A stretch of DNA of 64,000 nucleotides from Polynucleobacter sp. AP-Titi-500A-B4 (GTDB lineage: Bacteria; Pseudomonadota; Gammaproteobacteria; Burkholderiales; Burkholderiaceae): assembly GCF_018688095.1 (NCBI RefSeq), contig NZ_CP061311.1, forward strand, positions 310,001-374,000. The letters are read 5' to 3'. The notes beneath the pieces were generated by a model that did no database searches, had not been told where the DNA came from, and saw only the letters and a program-made list of their open reading frames with translations. This document shows positions 33,364 through 42,445 of this stretch, piece after piece (position 1 is the first letter of the stretch; each line of letters starts with the position of its first letter). A program made the position numbers and the translations under genes.

Positions 33364-34275
33364 TTACAAATTGATTGCCGGAAAGTCATATAGGATACAG
33401 GGGTTATCGACCAGGATCGATTTTCTTAAGCTTGGGTCTGTAACCCAATCGCCAAATAGGTCACACAGATCAGCATCGTGAGGCATTTGCTTTTTGACCA
33501 TCACATGGGGCCAGTCACTACCCCAAACGAGTTGCCTAGGGTTTGTGTTGATAACGGCATCATTAAACGGACGCATATCGGCATATGGAAGATCGCCATC
33601 GCAGATACGATAAGGACCTGTCATCTTGACCCAGGCCTGTTGGTTTTTGAGCAACTCTAATAAGCCCTGAAATCCTGCATCATTTACTCCATGTTTTGCA
33701 TGGCTGTAACCAAAGTGACCAAATACTAAATCTACCGGAAAGTTTTCAAAGGTCTTGGCAAGGTTGGGGTATTCATTCACATGCATGAGTAGCTCAAGAT
33801 GCCAGCCAAACGGTTCGATGCGATCTGCTAAAGCTTTTAGATTTTGTGTTGGTAAGCCAGCGGACTGATCAGCCACATCTACAATATTGCAACGAATGCC
33901 GCGCACACCGGCTATATTCAGTTGCTCTAACTCTTTGTCGCTCAATGTATTTGGATTGGTGGGGATAACAGCTACGCCACGAAACTTTTTGGGTTCTGCC
34001 TTGAGTGCTGCAAGCATCGCTTTGTTATCGGTACCATATACACTTGGTTGGACTAGAACTGCGCGGTCCACACCAAGCATGTGCAGCAAAAAATTGTAGT
34101 TTTCTAAGCTAGCATCTGGTGGTGTGTATATGCGCTCTTGCGCATACGGAAATTGAGCCGCAGGACCACAGACGTGAGCATGACAATCAACAGCCCCAAC
34201 CGGAAACGCAATCTTTGGAGATCGTATCTCAGGGTCAGGGGCTTGGCACAGAGGCGCTGAAGGATGATTGGTCAA
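33364..34275 (-). CDS. TIM-barrel amidohydrolase (COG3618, PDC-lactonase-like)
   Basis: A 303-residue metal-dependent hydrolase. The metal-binding DCHAHVCGP is near residue 29, FGHFGYSHAK is in the middle, and QLVWGSDWPHVM near residue 248 supplies the catalytic Asp. This pattern is typical of amidohydrolase-2 proteins related to 2-pyrone-4,6-dicarboxylate lactonase (LigI), though the true substrate is unknown. The Bug-type receptor gene lies 5 bases upstream in the same transcript direction, so a dicarboxylate or lactone taken up by that receptor may be the substrate. Confidence 0.82.
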   Translation of the reverse strand: MTNHPSAPLCQAPDPEIRSPKIAFPVGAVDCHAHVCGPAAQFPYAQERIYTPPDASLENYNFLLHMLGVDRAVLVQPSVYGTDNKAMLAALKAEPKKFRGVAVIPTNPNTLSDKELEQLNIAGVRGIRCNIVDVADQSAGLPTQNLKALADRIEPFGWHLELLMHVNEYPNLAKTFENFPVDLVFGHFGYSHAKHGVNDAGFQGLLELLKNQQAWVKMTGPYRICDGDLPYADMRPFNDAVINTNPRQLVWGSDWPHVMVKKQMPHDADLCDLFGDWVTDPSLRKSILVDNPCILYDFPAINL

Positions 34276-34280
34276 TTGCT

Positions 34281-35276
34281 TTATTGCGGTTCAATATTCG
34301 CATCTTTGGCAATCTTTTGATACTTCGCCATTTCTTCGCGAACAAATTTGCCAAATTCAGTTGGGCTCATTGGCGTTGCTTTGATGCCTTTGGATTCATA
34401 AGCTGTTTTGACTTCAGGATCTTGCATCGATTGGTTGATGTCGGTATTAATCTTTTTAACTACTGCAGCTGGAGTACCTGTTGGCGCCCAAACACCAAAC
34501 CAAAGACCAATCTCAAAATTGGGATAGCCTTGTTCAGCGATGCTAGCAATTTCTGGAACGGCGGGATTACGCGTTTTGCTAGTGATACCGAGGGCGCGCA
34601 CCTTACCGCCTTTGAGTTGCCCAATCGCGGTATCCAGTGGTGCCATATAAAAAGCAGTGCGGCCTGACATGGTGTCAGAAATCGCTTCTGGCGATCCTTT
34701 ATAGGGAACATGAATGAGTTTGATGCCCATCATTTGATTGAAGTACTCAGCAGCCAGGTGAGTAGAGCTACCAACGCCTGCTGAAGCAAAGGTAATCTCA
34801 CCAGGTTTTGACTTTGCCGCGATCACTAAATCACGAATCGTTTGATAAGGGCCGTCTGCAGCGGTAATCATGACGTAAGGTGTTTGCCCAAGAATGGCCA
34901 CATCAATCAAACTCTTGAGTGGGTCATAAGGCAATTTTTTATAAATAGCAGGGTTCGCTGCATAGGAAGCCGATTGCACGAGCAGGGTGTAACCATCTGG
35001 GTCAGCGTTGACTACAACACCTGTCCCGATCAGTCCGCCAGCACCAGGACGATTTTCAATAATGACAGGTTGTTTCCAAGTCTCGGTTAGGCTCTTTGCG
35101 ACGACTCGTCCAGCAATGTCAGCCCCGGAGCCAGTAGTTAAAGGCACGATCATCTTGACAGTGCGATTAGGGTAGCTTTGGGCATTGACTATGACCGCCG
35201 AGACGGAGAGGCTCAGTATCAGAGCGAGCTTGCCAAGCATACGGGCGCGTTTGCCCTGAATTAGTGATGTCAACAT
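34281..35276 (-). CDS. Bug/TctC family extracytoplasmic solute receptor
   Basis: A 331-residue periplasmic binding protein. A signal peptide with hydrophobic core KLALILSLSVSAVIVNA is followed by the family start YPNRTVKMIVPLTTGSGADI, then IIENRPGAGGLIG, ASAGVGSSTHLAAEYFNQM and HVPYKGSPEAISD, all classic Bug motifs for carboxylate ligands. A TAGGAG ribosome binding site sits 5 bases before the ATG, which supports this start. Membrane subunits TctA/TctB are not adjacent; in betaproteobacteria such orphan receptors are common. It forms a unit with the downstream amidohydrolase and is divergent from pcaD. Confidence 0.9.
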   Translation of the reverse strand: MLTSLIQGKRARMLGKLALILSLSVSAVIVNAQSYPNRTVKMIVPLTTGSGADIAGRVVAKSLTETWKQPVIIENRPGAGGLIGTGVVVNADPDGYTLLVQSASYAANPAIYKKLPYDPLKSLIDVAILGQTPYVMITAADGPYQTIRDLVIAAKSKPGEITFASAGVGSSTHLAAEYFNQMMGIKLIHVPYKGSPEAISDTMSGRTAFYMAPLDTAIGQLKGGKVRALGITSKTRNPAVPEIASIAEQGYPNFEIGLWFGVWAPTGTPAAVVKKINTDINQSMQDPEVKTAYESKGIKATPMSPTEFGKFVREEMAKYQKIAKDANIEPQ

Positions 35277-35412
35277 CGTGTCTCCTATGACTTTTATAGC
35301 GTCGTTTTTATAGTGGCATGTGAATACCTTCTAGGGTATTTCATTGGATAATCTAACACGGTCTTAAAAATAGATAAATAGAGGCCGGTAGATCCAAAAA
35401 AGGCGGAGACAG

Positions 35413-36228
35413 ATGACCCAATTACAAGATACTAAAACCGTTAACGTAAATGGCGTTGACATTGCCTATCGATTTGATGGCCCCCAGGATGCCCCAGTAC
35501 TTTTGGTGGCGAATAGTTTGATGGCCAATGGCAGCATGTGGGATTGGAATGTGCCTGCTTTTGCCGATCGCTATCGCGTGCTACGTTATGACAAAAGAGG
35601 GCATGGCCAGTCTGGAGTTGTGCCTGGCCCATACAGCATTGCCCAATTAGCTGATGATGCAGTTGGTCTATTGGATGCACTGAAAATTGAGAAGGTGCAT
35701 TTCATGGGCCTTTCAATTGGCGGGATGATTGGACAGCAATTGGGTGCGCGTTATCCTGAGCGCATTCGCTCACTTTCTCTTTGCAATACTGCTAGTGAAA
35801 TGCCACCCCGCAGTTTGTGGGAAGACCGTTTTCAAACAGCTCGCTCACAAGGTCTTACTGGTTTGGTGGATGGCACGATTGGCCGCTGGTTCACCGCGCC
35901 ATTTGTAGAACGCGCTCCACAAGATATTGAAAAAGTGCGTCAAATGATTTTAGCAACCAATGTGGATGGGTATATCGGTTGCGGTAGTGCGGTACGCGAC
36001 ATGGCACAAAGCACGATGTTGCTGAAGATCAAAGCGCCAACACTGGTTCTATCTGGTCGCCATGACCCTGCTTGTACGGTAGATCAAGGTATTGTGCTGA
36101 ATCGTCTCATTGATGGATCGCAGATGGTTATTATTGAAGACGCAGCGCATTTATCAAATATTGAGCAGCCAACAAGATTTAACCAGGCAGTGCGAGCGTT
36201 TATTGATTCAGTGGATGATCGCCTTTAA
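35413..36228 (+). CDS. pcaD: 3-oxoadipate enol-lactonase (alpha/beta hydrolase)
   Basis: A 271-residue alpha/beta hydrolase. The nucleophile elbow HFMGLSIGGMIGQQLG has Ser101, SGRHDPACTVDQG the acid and EDAAHLSNIEQP the His. The early MWDWNVPAFADRYRVLRYDK and RGHGQSG segments fit PcaD, which opens the enol-lactone ring to 3-oxoadipate in protocatechuate degradation. No other pca gene is in the window, so a related esterase function remains possible. GGCGGAGAC just before the ATG is a good ribosome binding site. The divergent amidohydrolase/Bug pair may belong to the same aromatic acid pathway. Confidence 0.8.
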   Translation: MTQLQDTKTVNVNGVDIAYRFDGPQDAPVLLVANSLMANGSMWDWNVPAFADRYRVLRYDKRGHGQSGVVPGPYSIAQLADDAVGLLDALKIEKVHFMGLSIGGMIGQQLGARYPERIRSLSLCNTASEMPPRSLWEDRFQTARSQGLTGLVDGTIGRWFTAPFVERAPQDIEKVRQMILATNVDGYIGCGSAVRDMAQSTMLLKIKAPTLVLSGRHDPACTVDQGIVLNRLIDGSQMVIIEDAAHLSNIEQPTRFNQAVRAFIDSVDDRL

Positions 36229-36281
36229 GTATTAATCAAGATGTATTTCTAATGATGTAGTGATAACTAAAAAGGTTCCAA

Positions 36282-36860
36282 ATGGCCGATTTATCTGTAG
36301 ATCAAATTAAAGCAATTCGTACGAATGTATTAGGTGCAGCGGCAAAAGTTCCAGGCGCCCTCATCGGGCTTGGTGTTTTGTTCATCATTCTTGGCATGAT
36401 TGGTGTTGCTGGTCAGGTTCTCTTTTCTTTAATCTCTGTCAATGTTCTCGGCATCTTCTTATTTGCGGGCGGCGTACTGCAGGGTGCCCATGCATTTAAA
36501 TCTACTGGCTGGAAGAGTGTCAGTGTTCAGCTCGTTTTTGCTGTTTTATATATTGGCGCTGCAATCTATGTATGGGCGTTTCCAATTCCAGCGCTAGAGG
36601 CAATTACTTTGTGGTTAGCTGCAATCTTCTTTATCACTGGCTTCTTGCGTTTGGTTTCAGCATTTCAGCATCGTCATTTTGCTGAGTGGTTCTGGCTTGC
36701 CCTATCCGCGGCGATTTCTATATTGATGGGTGTACTCATCATGAATAGTTTCCCATCATCAAGTTTATGGTTGCCAGGACTCTTAATTGCGATTGAATTG
36801 TTGCTTCAGGGTTGGTCATTATTGTTCTTGGGCTTTGCAGCTAAGTCTTTAACAAAATAA
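36282..36860 (+). CDS. HdeD-like (DUF308) membrane protein
   Basis: A 192-residue protein with six hydrophobic helices arranged as repeated pairs, including GALIGLGVLFIILGMIGVAG, GIFLFAGGVLQGAHAFKS and FFITGFLRLVSAFQHR, as in the DUF308/HdeD family. HdeD has been linked to acid resistance at high cell density in Escherichia coli; the molecular role is unknown. It lies 53 bases after pcaD and may be read from its own promoter. Confidence 0.85.
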   Translation: MADLSVDQIKAIRTNVLGAAAKVPGALIGLGVLFIILGMIGVAGQVLFSLISVNVLGIFLFAGGVLQGAHAFKSTGWKSVSVQLVFAVLYIGAAIYVWAFPIPALEAITLWLAAIFFITGFLRLVSAFQHRHFAEWFWLALSAAISILMGVLIMNSFPSSSLWLPGLLIAIELLLQGWSLLFLGFAAKSLTK

Positions 36861-36918
36861 TTCGCTCAGTCATTCACTAAGTCATTCACTTCATCCTTAA
36901 TAAAAAAGAGTAGTTGTC

Positions 36919-37104
36919 ATGGCAATGAAAAAAACCGATCTCTATAAGAACTTGGCCTTGACCACTGCTCAACGGATGAAGAATGCTGCCAAGACTCCTA
37001 AGCCTGGCGCAGCTGAAGCGCATGCTAAAACCAAAAAAGAGCTAGCAGAGGCAAACCCGATGCTAGCTTCTTTGATGGGTAAGAGCAAAGCAAAGAAAAA
37101 GTAA
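36919..37104 (+). CDS. Small basic hypothetical protein
   Basis: A 61-residue, Lys- and Ala-rich protein starting MAMKKTDLYKNLALTTAQRM and ending LMGKSKAKKK. No membrane segment or known domain is seen. The charge pattern suggests a nucleic-acid or ribosome-associated small protein, but this is a guess. It sits between the HdeD-like gene and the TonB receptor; only 24 bases separate it from the receptor gene. Coding status is supported by codon use and a start preceded by AAAGAG. Confidence 0.55.
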   Translation: MAMKKTDLYKNLALTTAQRMKNAAKTPKPGAAEAHAKTKKELAEANPMLASLMGKSKAKKK

Positions 37105-37128
37105 TGGTAGTCGCGCTTAGTAATAGTC

Positions 37129-39306
37129 ATGCTTGAGCAACTGCGATTTAGCGCTAATGCGCTGACCCTCATATTTCTTCTGCAATCAAGTCAAGCTTGG
37201 TCGCAAATTGCACCGCCCCTGAACTACGATCAAAAACTCAATGACATGGTAGTCAATGCCACGCGTTCTGGCACTCAATTAGATCAAATGTCGCTGAATA
37301 CGACGATCCTCACTAAAGAAGTCTTGGAGTCATCTCCAGATCAAACAATTGATCAGGTGCTCAAGAATGTGCCAGGTGTGTTTTTAAATGATGTGCCTTA
37401 TTACCAAAAAGATCCTACAGGCCAAAGTATTAACGTTCGTGGTTTAGGTTACGGTCGCACTCTAGTATTAATTGATGGATTGCCTGCAAATGATGCCTTC
37501 TATGGAACGGTACAGTGGAACTTAGTGCCGATGTCTTCGATTGAATCGGTTGAGTTTGTGCGCGGTGGTGTTTCTAGCTTATATGGCAACTACGGTATGG
37601 GTGGTGTGATTAATATCAACACTAAAACACCTAAAAATAGTTCTCAAGAAGTATCTGCCAGTATTGGTTCGTTTGCGACGGGTAATGTTGCCGCCTCTAA
37701 AGATCTCGTTGTTTCAGATGCGATGCAAATGCGTTTTTCTGCCGATTACTTTTCCAGTGAAGGCTTTCAGAACTACGCTACGATTTCCCCCGGGTCACCT
37801 AGCAATATTAAAAATGGCATGGGTACCGATGCGGTCAAGAATTCCAATATCCGTCTCCAAAATTACTTTAAGCCTACGCAAGATACCAATGCGTTCCTGA
37901 GATTGGGCTATAGCACGATGGCGGATCTCAGTAATAACTACGCCATTGCCCCAAATTTGATTCAGACGGCAGATGTGGCAGGTGGCTCAACCACCAATCT
38001 TGACGTGAATAAAAAAGTTCAGGTGAATGTCTACTATCAAAATACGAACTTTTATAAGCAAACGGCCAATAACTTAACGGCAGCACCTTATAAGCCTTAT
38101 ATCAATGCCAATTACACCGATCCCTACTCAACGGTTGGCGCATCAGCTCAATACACGCATGATTTAAAGGTTGCTGGAATTGATCAATACATTATTGGCA
38201 TTGATGCCAGAAATATCTCGGCATCTAATCAAACCAATACCCTCAGTAGTGCTGGTGCTGTCAATTCTGTGAGCTACGCACAGGGCCAACAAAATTTTTA
38301 TGGCCTCTTAGGTCAAATTAAATCGAGTGCAAGCACGATTCCACTCGAAGCAACTTTAGGTGCCCGAGTCGATGCTTGGAATAGTCAAACACCGACTTCA
38401 TACAATGCGGGCGCCAATGGTTCGAACCCTGTCTATCAGGGAGTGCCGAATCAAAGTAAGACCCAGCTCAGCCCAACCTTAGGCTTGTTATATAAAGCAA
38501 ACAAAAATTGGGATTTGCGGAGCGCTGCATATCAAGCCTTTCATGCGCCTAGTATGAATAACACATTGCGTAGTTACGGCAATTCAGTTAGTGGATATTC
38601 TTTTGCGAATCCAAATTTAACCCCCGAAACGATGACGGGCTACGAAGTAGGAACAGATTACCGTTGGAAGAGTGGCTTCGCTCAGCTCACTGCTTTTAAT
38701 AACTATATTCAAAATGCGATTGCTAGTTACAAAATTACCAGCGCTAATTCAGCGTATGCCTATAGTCTTTGTAGTGCTAACGGTATAGCTACTGGCACTT
38801 CCACAGGTTGTTATATTCCTGCAGGCTCAGCCTATACCAATGTCAGTTACTACACGAACCAACAAAATCTTTTAAGTCGCGGTATTGAGTTGCAGTATCA
38901 CCATGATGTCAATGCGCAATGGGCTTTGGATGGTGGTTATTCCTATACACGTACTGTATTGACGTGGACTGCGACGACCGACCCAACTAACGCACAAGTT
39001 GGCGGTGTACCGATGAATATGGCCAATGCGGCGATTACCTATTACCCAGTACCGCAAGCAAGTCTGACAACCACCGTGCGTTATGTAGGCAACTCTTGGA
39101 TGGCAACAGGTACTTTACCTGTGCCAGCTTATGCAATTGTTGGCCTTAAGGCTAACTATCAAGTTACCCCTCAGGCATCAGTTTTTGCATCTGTCGTGAA
39201 CTTATTAAATCGCCAATACGTCACCTTCAATATTGCTTCCCAGGCTTCCTCATATCAGGCGGGCATGCCCCAGGCAGTCACTGTTGGTGCACGCATTACC
39301 TTCTAA
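37129..39306 (+). CDS. TonB-dependent outer-membrane receptor
   Basis: A 725-residue protein. After a signal peptide ending near QAWSQ comes a plug domain: DMVVNATRSGTQLDQM (TonB-box/plug start), TIDQVLKNVPGVFLNDV, INVRGLGYGRTLVLIDGLP and VEFVRGGVSSLYGNYGMGGV. The remainder is a 22-strand barrel rich in alternating aromatic residues, ending VTVGARITF with the terminal Phe of outer-membrane proteins. Substrates of such receptors include ferric chelates, cobalamin, sugars and PQQ. The next genes are a PQQ-type dehydrogenase and a cytochrome c, so uptake of PQQ, a metal or a sugar is possible. No Fur box is visible directly before it. Confidence 0.92.
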   Translation: MLEQLRFSANALTLIFLLQSSQAWSQIAPPLNYDQKLNDMVVNATRSGTQLDQMSLNTTILTKEVLESSPDQTIDQVLKNVPGVFLNDVPYYQKDPTGQSINVRGLGYGRTLVLIDGLPANDAFYGTVQWNLVPMSSIESVEFVRGGVSSLYGNYGMGGVININTKTPKNSSQEVSASIGSFATGNVAASKDLVVSDAMQMRFSADYFSSEGFQNYATISPGSPSNIKNGMGTDAVKNSNIRLQNYFKPTQDTNAFLRLGYSTMADLSNNYAIAPNLIQTADVAGGSTTNLDVNKKVQVNVYYQNTNFYKQTANNLTAAPYKPYINANYTDPYSTVGASAQYTHDLKVAGIDQYIIGIDARNISASNQTNTLSSAGAVNSVSYAQGQQNFYGLLGQIKSSASTIPLEATLGARVDAWNSQTPTSYNAGANGSNPVYQGVPNQSKTQLSPTLGLLYKANKNWDLRSAAYQAFHAPSMNNTLRSYGNSVSGYSFANPNLTPETMTGYEVGTDYRWKSGFAQLTAFNNYIQNAIASYKITSANSAYAYSLCSANGIATGTSTGCYIPAGSAYTNVSYYTNQQNLLSRGIELQYHHDVNAQWALDGGYSYTRTVLTWTATTDPTNAQVGGVPMNMANAAITYYPVPQASLTTTVRYVGNSWMATGTLPVPAYAIVGLKANYQVTPQASVFASVVNLLNRQYVTFNIASQASSYQAGMPQAVTVGARITF

Positions 39307-39423
39307 GTCTTAGTTATATAGGGCATTACCCTAGAAAATGGGCTAGCCCCCTGAGTAAAAGAGTGCTTAAATAGTGCAGAAGTCAAAATAAATACTAAGA
39401 AATATGAAATATGGGAGATTTAA

Positions 39424-40692
39424 ATGAACGCAATGAATAAGCCGGCGATGAATAAACTCATCCCACTGGCAGCCGCTTTATTGGCATCCTCACTAATCGG
39501 TTTGCAAGGTTGCTCTACTAATACTGCTGCTGTTGCTGAGGCTCCTAAGCCGGCAGCTGCACCAGCGCCAGCATGGAAGCAGGGCATGGGTGCAGATATG
39601 TCCACCTCTAAGCTTGCGCCATTGGCTGGCAAGATGACTGCTACCCCAGCAAATGAAATTCCACTCAATACATTGAAATTGCCGCCGGGCTTCAAGATTG
39701 AAGTCTATGCAACTGGCATTCCTGGCGCTCGTGAAATGGCTATGGGTGATAACGGAAAGATTTACATCGGTACCCGTGCAATTGGTCGTGTCTATGAAGT
39801 TAGCGATAACGGCAAAGAGCGTACCAGCCGAGTTGTAGTGGATAAGTTGGTGCAGCCTTCAGGTGTTGCCTATAAAAATGGATCGCTCTATGTGATGGCG
39901 ATTGATAAAGTCTTACGCTACGACGGCATTGGCAAAAATCCCAATGTGGCACCAGTCGATCTAACATCTAAGTTCAATTTGCCACCAGAGCAACATCACA
40001 ACTGGAAATATTTAGCTTTCGGGCCGGATGGTAAGTTGTATGTACCTTTTGGCGCGCCTTGCAATATTTGCGAACTGCCGACACCTGAATATGCTCAGAT
40101 CCGTCGCTATAACGCAGATGGATCAGGCATGGAAGTATTAGCCACCGGCGTTAGAAATACCCAAGGCTTTGATTGGCATCCCGTTACCAAACAACTCTGG
40201 TTTACAAACCACGGCCGCGATTGGATGGGGGATGACAAGCCGAATGACACTCTGAATATCCTCGCCAAAAAAGGTGAAAACTTTGGCTTCCCTTATTGTC
40301 ATGAAGGCAATATGCCTGATGACAAAATCATTAAGCCAAATGCTTGTGAGGGTGTCACTAAACCTGTTGCCTTATTAGGTGCTCATGCCGCTGCAATGGG
40401 TATTAAGTTCTATACCGGCAATATGTTCCCTGCTGAATATAAAAATGTGGCATTTATTGCTCGTAAAGGTTCATGGAACCGCAACATCAAGTCTGGCTAT
40501 GACGTTGTGACGGTCAAAGCAGATGCTGATGGCAAGAATGCCAAGATCACACCATTCATTACCGGCTTTATGAATCCTGCTGATCAATCATTCTGGGGTC
40601 GCCCTACATTCTTCATGCAATTGCCCGATGGCTCTATGTTGCTGACGGATGAGCAGTTGGGTGCTATTTATAGAATTACCTACAAGAAATAA
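39424..40692 (+). CDS. Lipoprotein PQQ-type sugar (sorbosone) dehydrogenase
   Basis: A 422-residue protein with a lipoprotein signal ending in the lipobox LQGC (Cys36 region) and an Ala/Pro linker. The beta-propeller of the glucose/sorbosone dehydrogenase family follows: LPPGFKIEVYATGIPGAREM, GPDGKLYVPFGAPCNIC, GVRNTQGFDWHP, WFTNHGRDWMGDD and NFGFPYCHEG. Family members oxidise aldoses or sorbosone in the periplasm with PQQ and pass electrons to a cytochrome. A GGGAG site before the first ATG supports the start. It stands between a TonB receptor and a dihaem cytochrome c, its likely electron acceptor. Confidence 0.85.
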   Translation: MNAMNKPAMNKLIPLAAALLASSLIGLQGCSTNTAAVAEAPKPAAAPAPAWKQGMGADMSTSKLAPLAGKMTATPANEIPLNTLKLPPGFKIEVYATGIPGAREMAMGDNGKIYIGTRAIGRVYEVSDNGKERTSRVVVDKLVQPSGVAYKNGSLYVMAIDKVLRYDGIGKNPNVAPVDLTSKFNLPPEQHHNWKYLAFGPDGKLYVPFGAPCNICELPTPEYAQIRRYNADGSGMEVLATGVRNTQGFDWHPVTKQLWFTNHGRDWMGDDKPNDTLNILAKKGENFGFPYCHEGNMPDDKIIKPNACEGVTKPVALLGAHAAAMGIKFYTGNMFPAEYKNVAFIARKGSWNRNIKSGYDVVTVKADADGKNAKITPFITGFMNPADQSFWGRPTFFMQLPDGSMLLTDEQLGAIYRITYKK

Positions 40693-40719
40693 ACATTGAT
40701 ATAGAACGTATTGGCTTTA

Positions 40720-41298
40720 ATGAGATTGGTAAAAATAGCGGCGTTACTCTCGGGGGTTTATCTCTCGATAGTTGCGCCGCTTTCTTATGGGCAAGACATG
40801 AGTGCCAAGTTGGCTGTCTGTGGCGCTTGCCATGGCGCCGATGGCAATTCCACGATGGCAGGTACCCCATCGCTAGCGGGTCAACCTAAGATATTCCTGG
40901 AAAACAACCTCATCATGATTCGGGAAGGCATTCGGGATATTCCTGTGATGAAGGGCCAATTGGATGGCTTGAGCGATCCTCAAATTATTGCTCTCGCAAA
41001 GTTTTATTCTGCACAAACACTCAAGCCAATGCCAGGTAAGCGTGATGAAGCTTTATATGAGAGAGGGCAACTCCTTTCAAAACAAGCGCTTTGTGGCACA
41101 TGCCATTTGCCTGATTACGTGGGGCGTGAGCAAATGCCCCGTCTAGCAGGGCAGCGCGAAGATTACTTGCTCCATACCATGCGTCAATTTCGGAATAATC
41201 AAGCAACTGGGCGCGACACGATCATGGCGGCCTCCTTGTATGGTATGAACGATGATGACCTTAGGGCTATCGCCCAGTACTTATCCCAATTAAAATAA
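40720..41298 (+). CDS. Dihaem cytochrome c (c4-like)
   Basis: A 192-residue exported protein. The signal peptide LVKIAALLSGVYLSIVAPLS ends before GQDMSAK. Two CxxCH haem sites, CGACHG and CGTCHL, lie in two similar domains; the Met ligands are probably in IPVMKGQLDGL and DTIMAASLYGM. The layout matches cytochrome c4-type electron carriers. It starts 27 bases after the PQQ-type dehydrogenase and most likely accepts its electrons for a terminal oxidase. The ATG is preferred to a TTG three codons upstream. Confidence 0.88.
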   Translation: MRLVKIAALLSGVYLSIVAPLSYGQDMSAKLAVCGACHGADGNSTMAGTPSLAGQPKIFLENNLIMIREGIRDIPVMKGQLDGLSDPQIIALAKFYSAQTLKPMPGKRDEALYERGQLLSKQALCGTCHLPDYVGREQMPRLAGQREDYLLHTMRQFRNNQATGRDTIMAASLYGMNDDDLRAIAQYLSQLK

Positions 41299-41383
41299 GA
41301 TTTTTATCGCTGCATCAAAAGATTCGACTTAAGCTGGTTTAAGCGAATACTCGATGAGTCGCCTTTTTAAGTAGATCACTTCA

Positions 41384-42442
41384 TTGCAAGTCAAAAACCA
41401 TTTTTTATTAATTGATTTCCTCAAGGTCTTTGCGGCTCTTTTAATTATTCTTCACCATCTGTCGAGCTACGGCCAGATCGCTGAGGATGCACGCGTTGTA
41501 TTGCCAGGACTAATGACTTGGTTGTTTGAGTATGGGCGCTATGCGGTCCAGATCTTCTTGGTCATGGCGGGTTACTTAGCGGCACAGTCATTAAGTCGCT
41601 ACGCCAATGCTCCATTTAGCGCTCAAGGTTTATTGAAAGTTATCCTGAATCGTTATTTGCGTTTGTTCGGCCCCTACGCTGTTGCGTTGTTATTTACCAT
41701 TGCCTGCGCCTATGTTGCGCGCTTTTGGGTGAATGATGAATTCGTGGGTGAATCTGAAACCCTGGCTCAATTTATAGCGCATCTCTTTTTGATCCAAGGC
41801 ATCCTAGGGTTAGATTCTATTTCTGCGGGCGCCTGGTACATTGCGATTGATTGGCAGTTGTATTCTGTCCTCGCTATTTTGCTGATCTCTTTTCCGCGCT
41901 ATCAATCTGTGATCTGGATTATTAGCATCCTAGCAGTGAGCTCATTACTATTCTTTAATCGCTCCGGAAATTATGAGGCTTACTTTATTTACTTCATTGG
42001 CTCATACGGACTTGGAGTGCTGGCCTATCTGGCCAAGTGCTTTGACAATCAAAGTGTTAATCGATTAGTCAAATTTTCACTGACTCTGATTGGCATCATT
42101 ATTTTGATTTCTTCGTTTCAACACTTATGGCTCAGAAATATCTTGGCTTGGTCAGTTGCAGTCGCCTTGCTGTTCTGGGGTGATCAAACCTATCCCAATC
42201 AGACTAATCAAGGAATCCTCAAAGCCATTGCCTGGGCAAGCCCTCGCTCTTATTGCGCTTTCTTAATTCACTTTGCATTCATCTTGTTGGCCAACACGGT
42301 ATATATCGCTTGCAACTTGCATCAACACGAGAGTGGGGCGCTGGCAATAACCATGATGTTTGCGGTAGTGGTGCTTAGTACGATTGCGGCAAACTATTTG
42401 TATCGATGGATTGAAGTACCATCGATGAAACTCAAAATCTAA
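41384..42442 (+). CDS. Acyltransferase family 3 membrane protein
   Basis: A 352-residue protein with about 10 membrane helices. It begins with FLLIDFLKVFAALLIILHHL, where the His-His resembles the conserved R-x-x-A...H block of acyltransferase-3 proteins, followed by VQIFLVMAGYLAAQSLSRY and a C-terminal AFLIHFAFILL. Such proteins transfer acetyl or other acyl groups to sugars of exopolysaccharide or LPS. No ATG is available at the N-terminus; a TTG is the most likely start, since the conserved sequence begins right after it. It converges with darP. Confidence 0.78.
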   Translation: MQVKNHFLLIDFLKVFAALLIILHHLSSYGQIAEDARVVLPGLMTWLFEYGRYAVQIFLVMAGYLAAQSLSRYANAPFSAQGLLKVILNRYLRLFGPYAVALLFTIACAYVARFWVNDEFVGESETLAQFIAHLFLIQGILGLDSISAGAWYIAIDWQLYSVLAILLISFPRYQSVIWIISILAVSSLLFFNRSGNYEAYFIYFIGSYGLGVLAYLAKCFDNQSVNRLVKFSLTLIGIIILISSFQHLWLRNILAWSVAVALLFWGDQTYPNQTNQGILKAIAWASPRSYCAFLIHFAFILLANTVYIACNLHQHESGALAITMMFAVVVLSTIAANYLYRWIEVPSMKLKI

Positions 42443-42445
42443 GCT

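Noticed and set aside
36860..36918. Short direct repeats of tcattcact between the HdeD-like gene and the next small gene
   Set aside because: Only two short imperfect copies occur; there is no array, spacer pattern or symmetry that would point to CRISPR or an operator.
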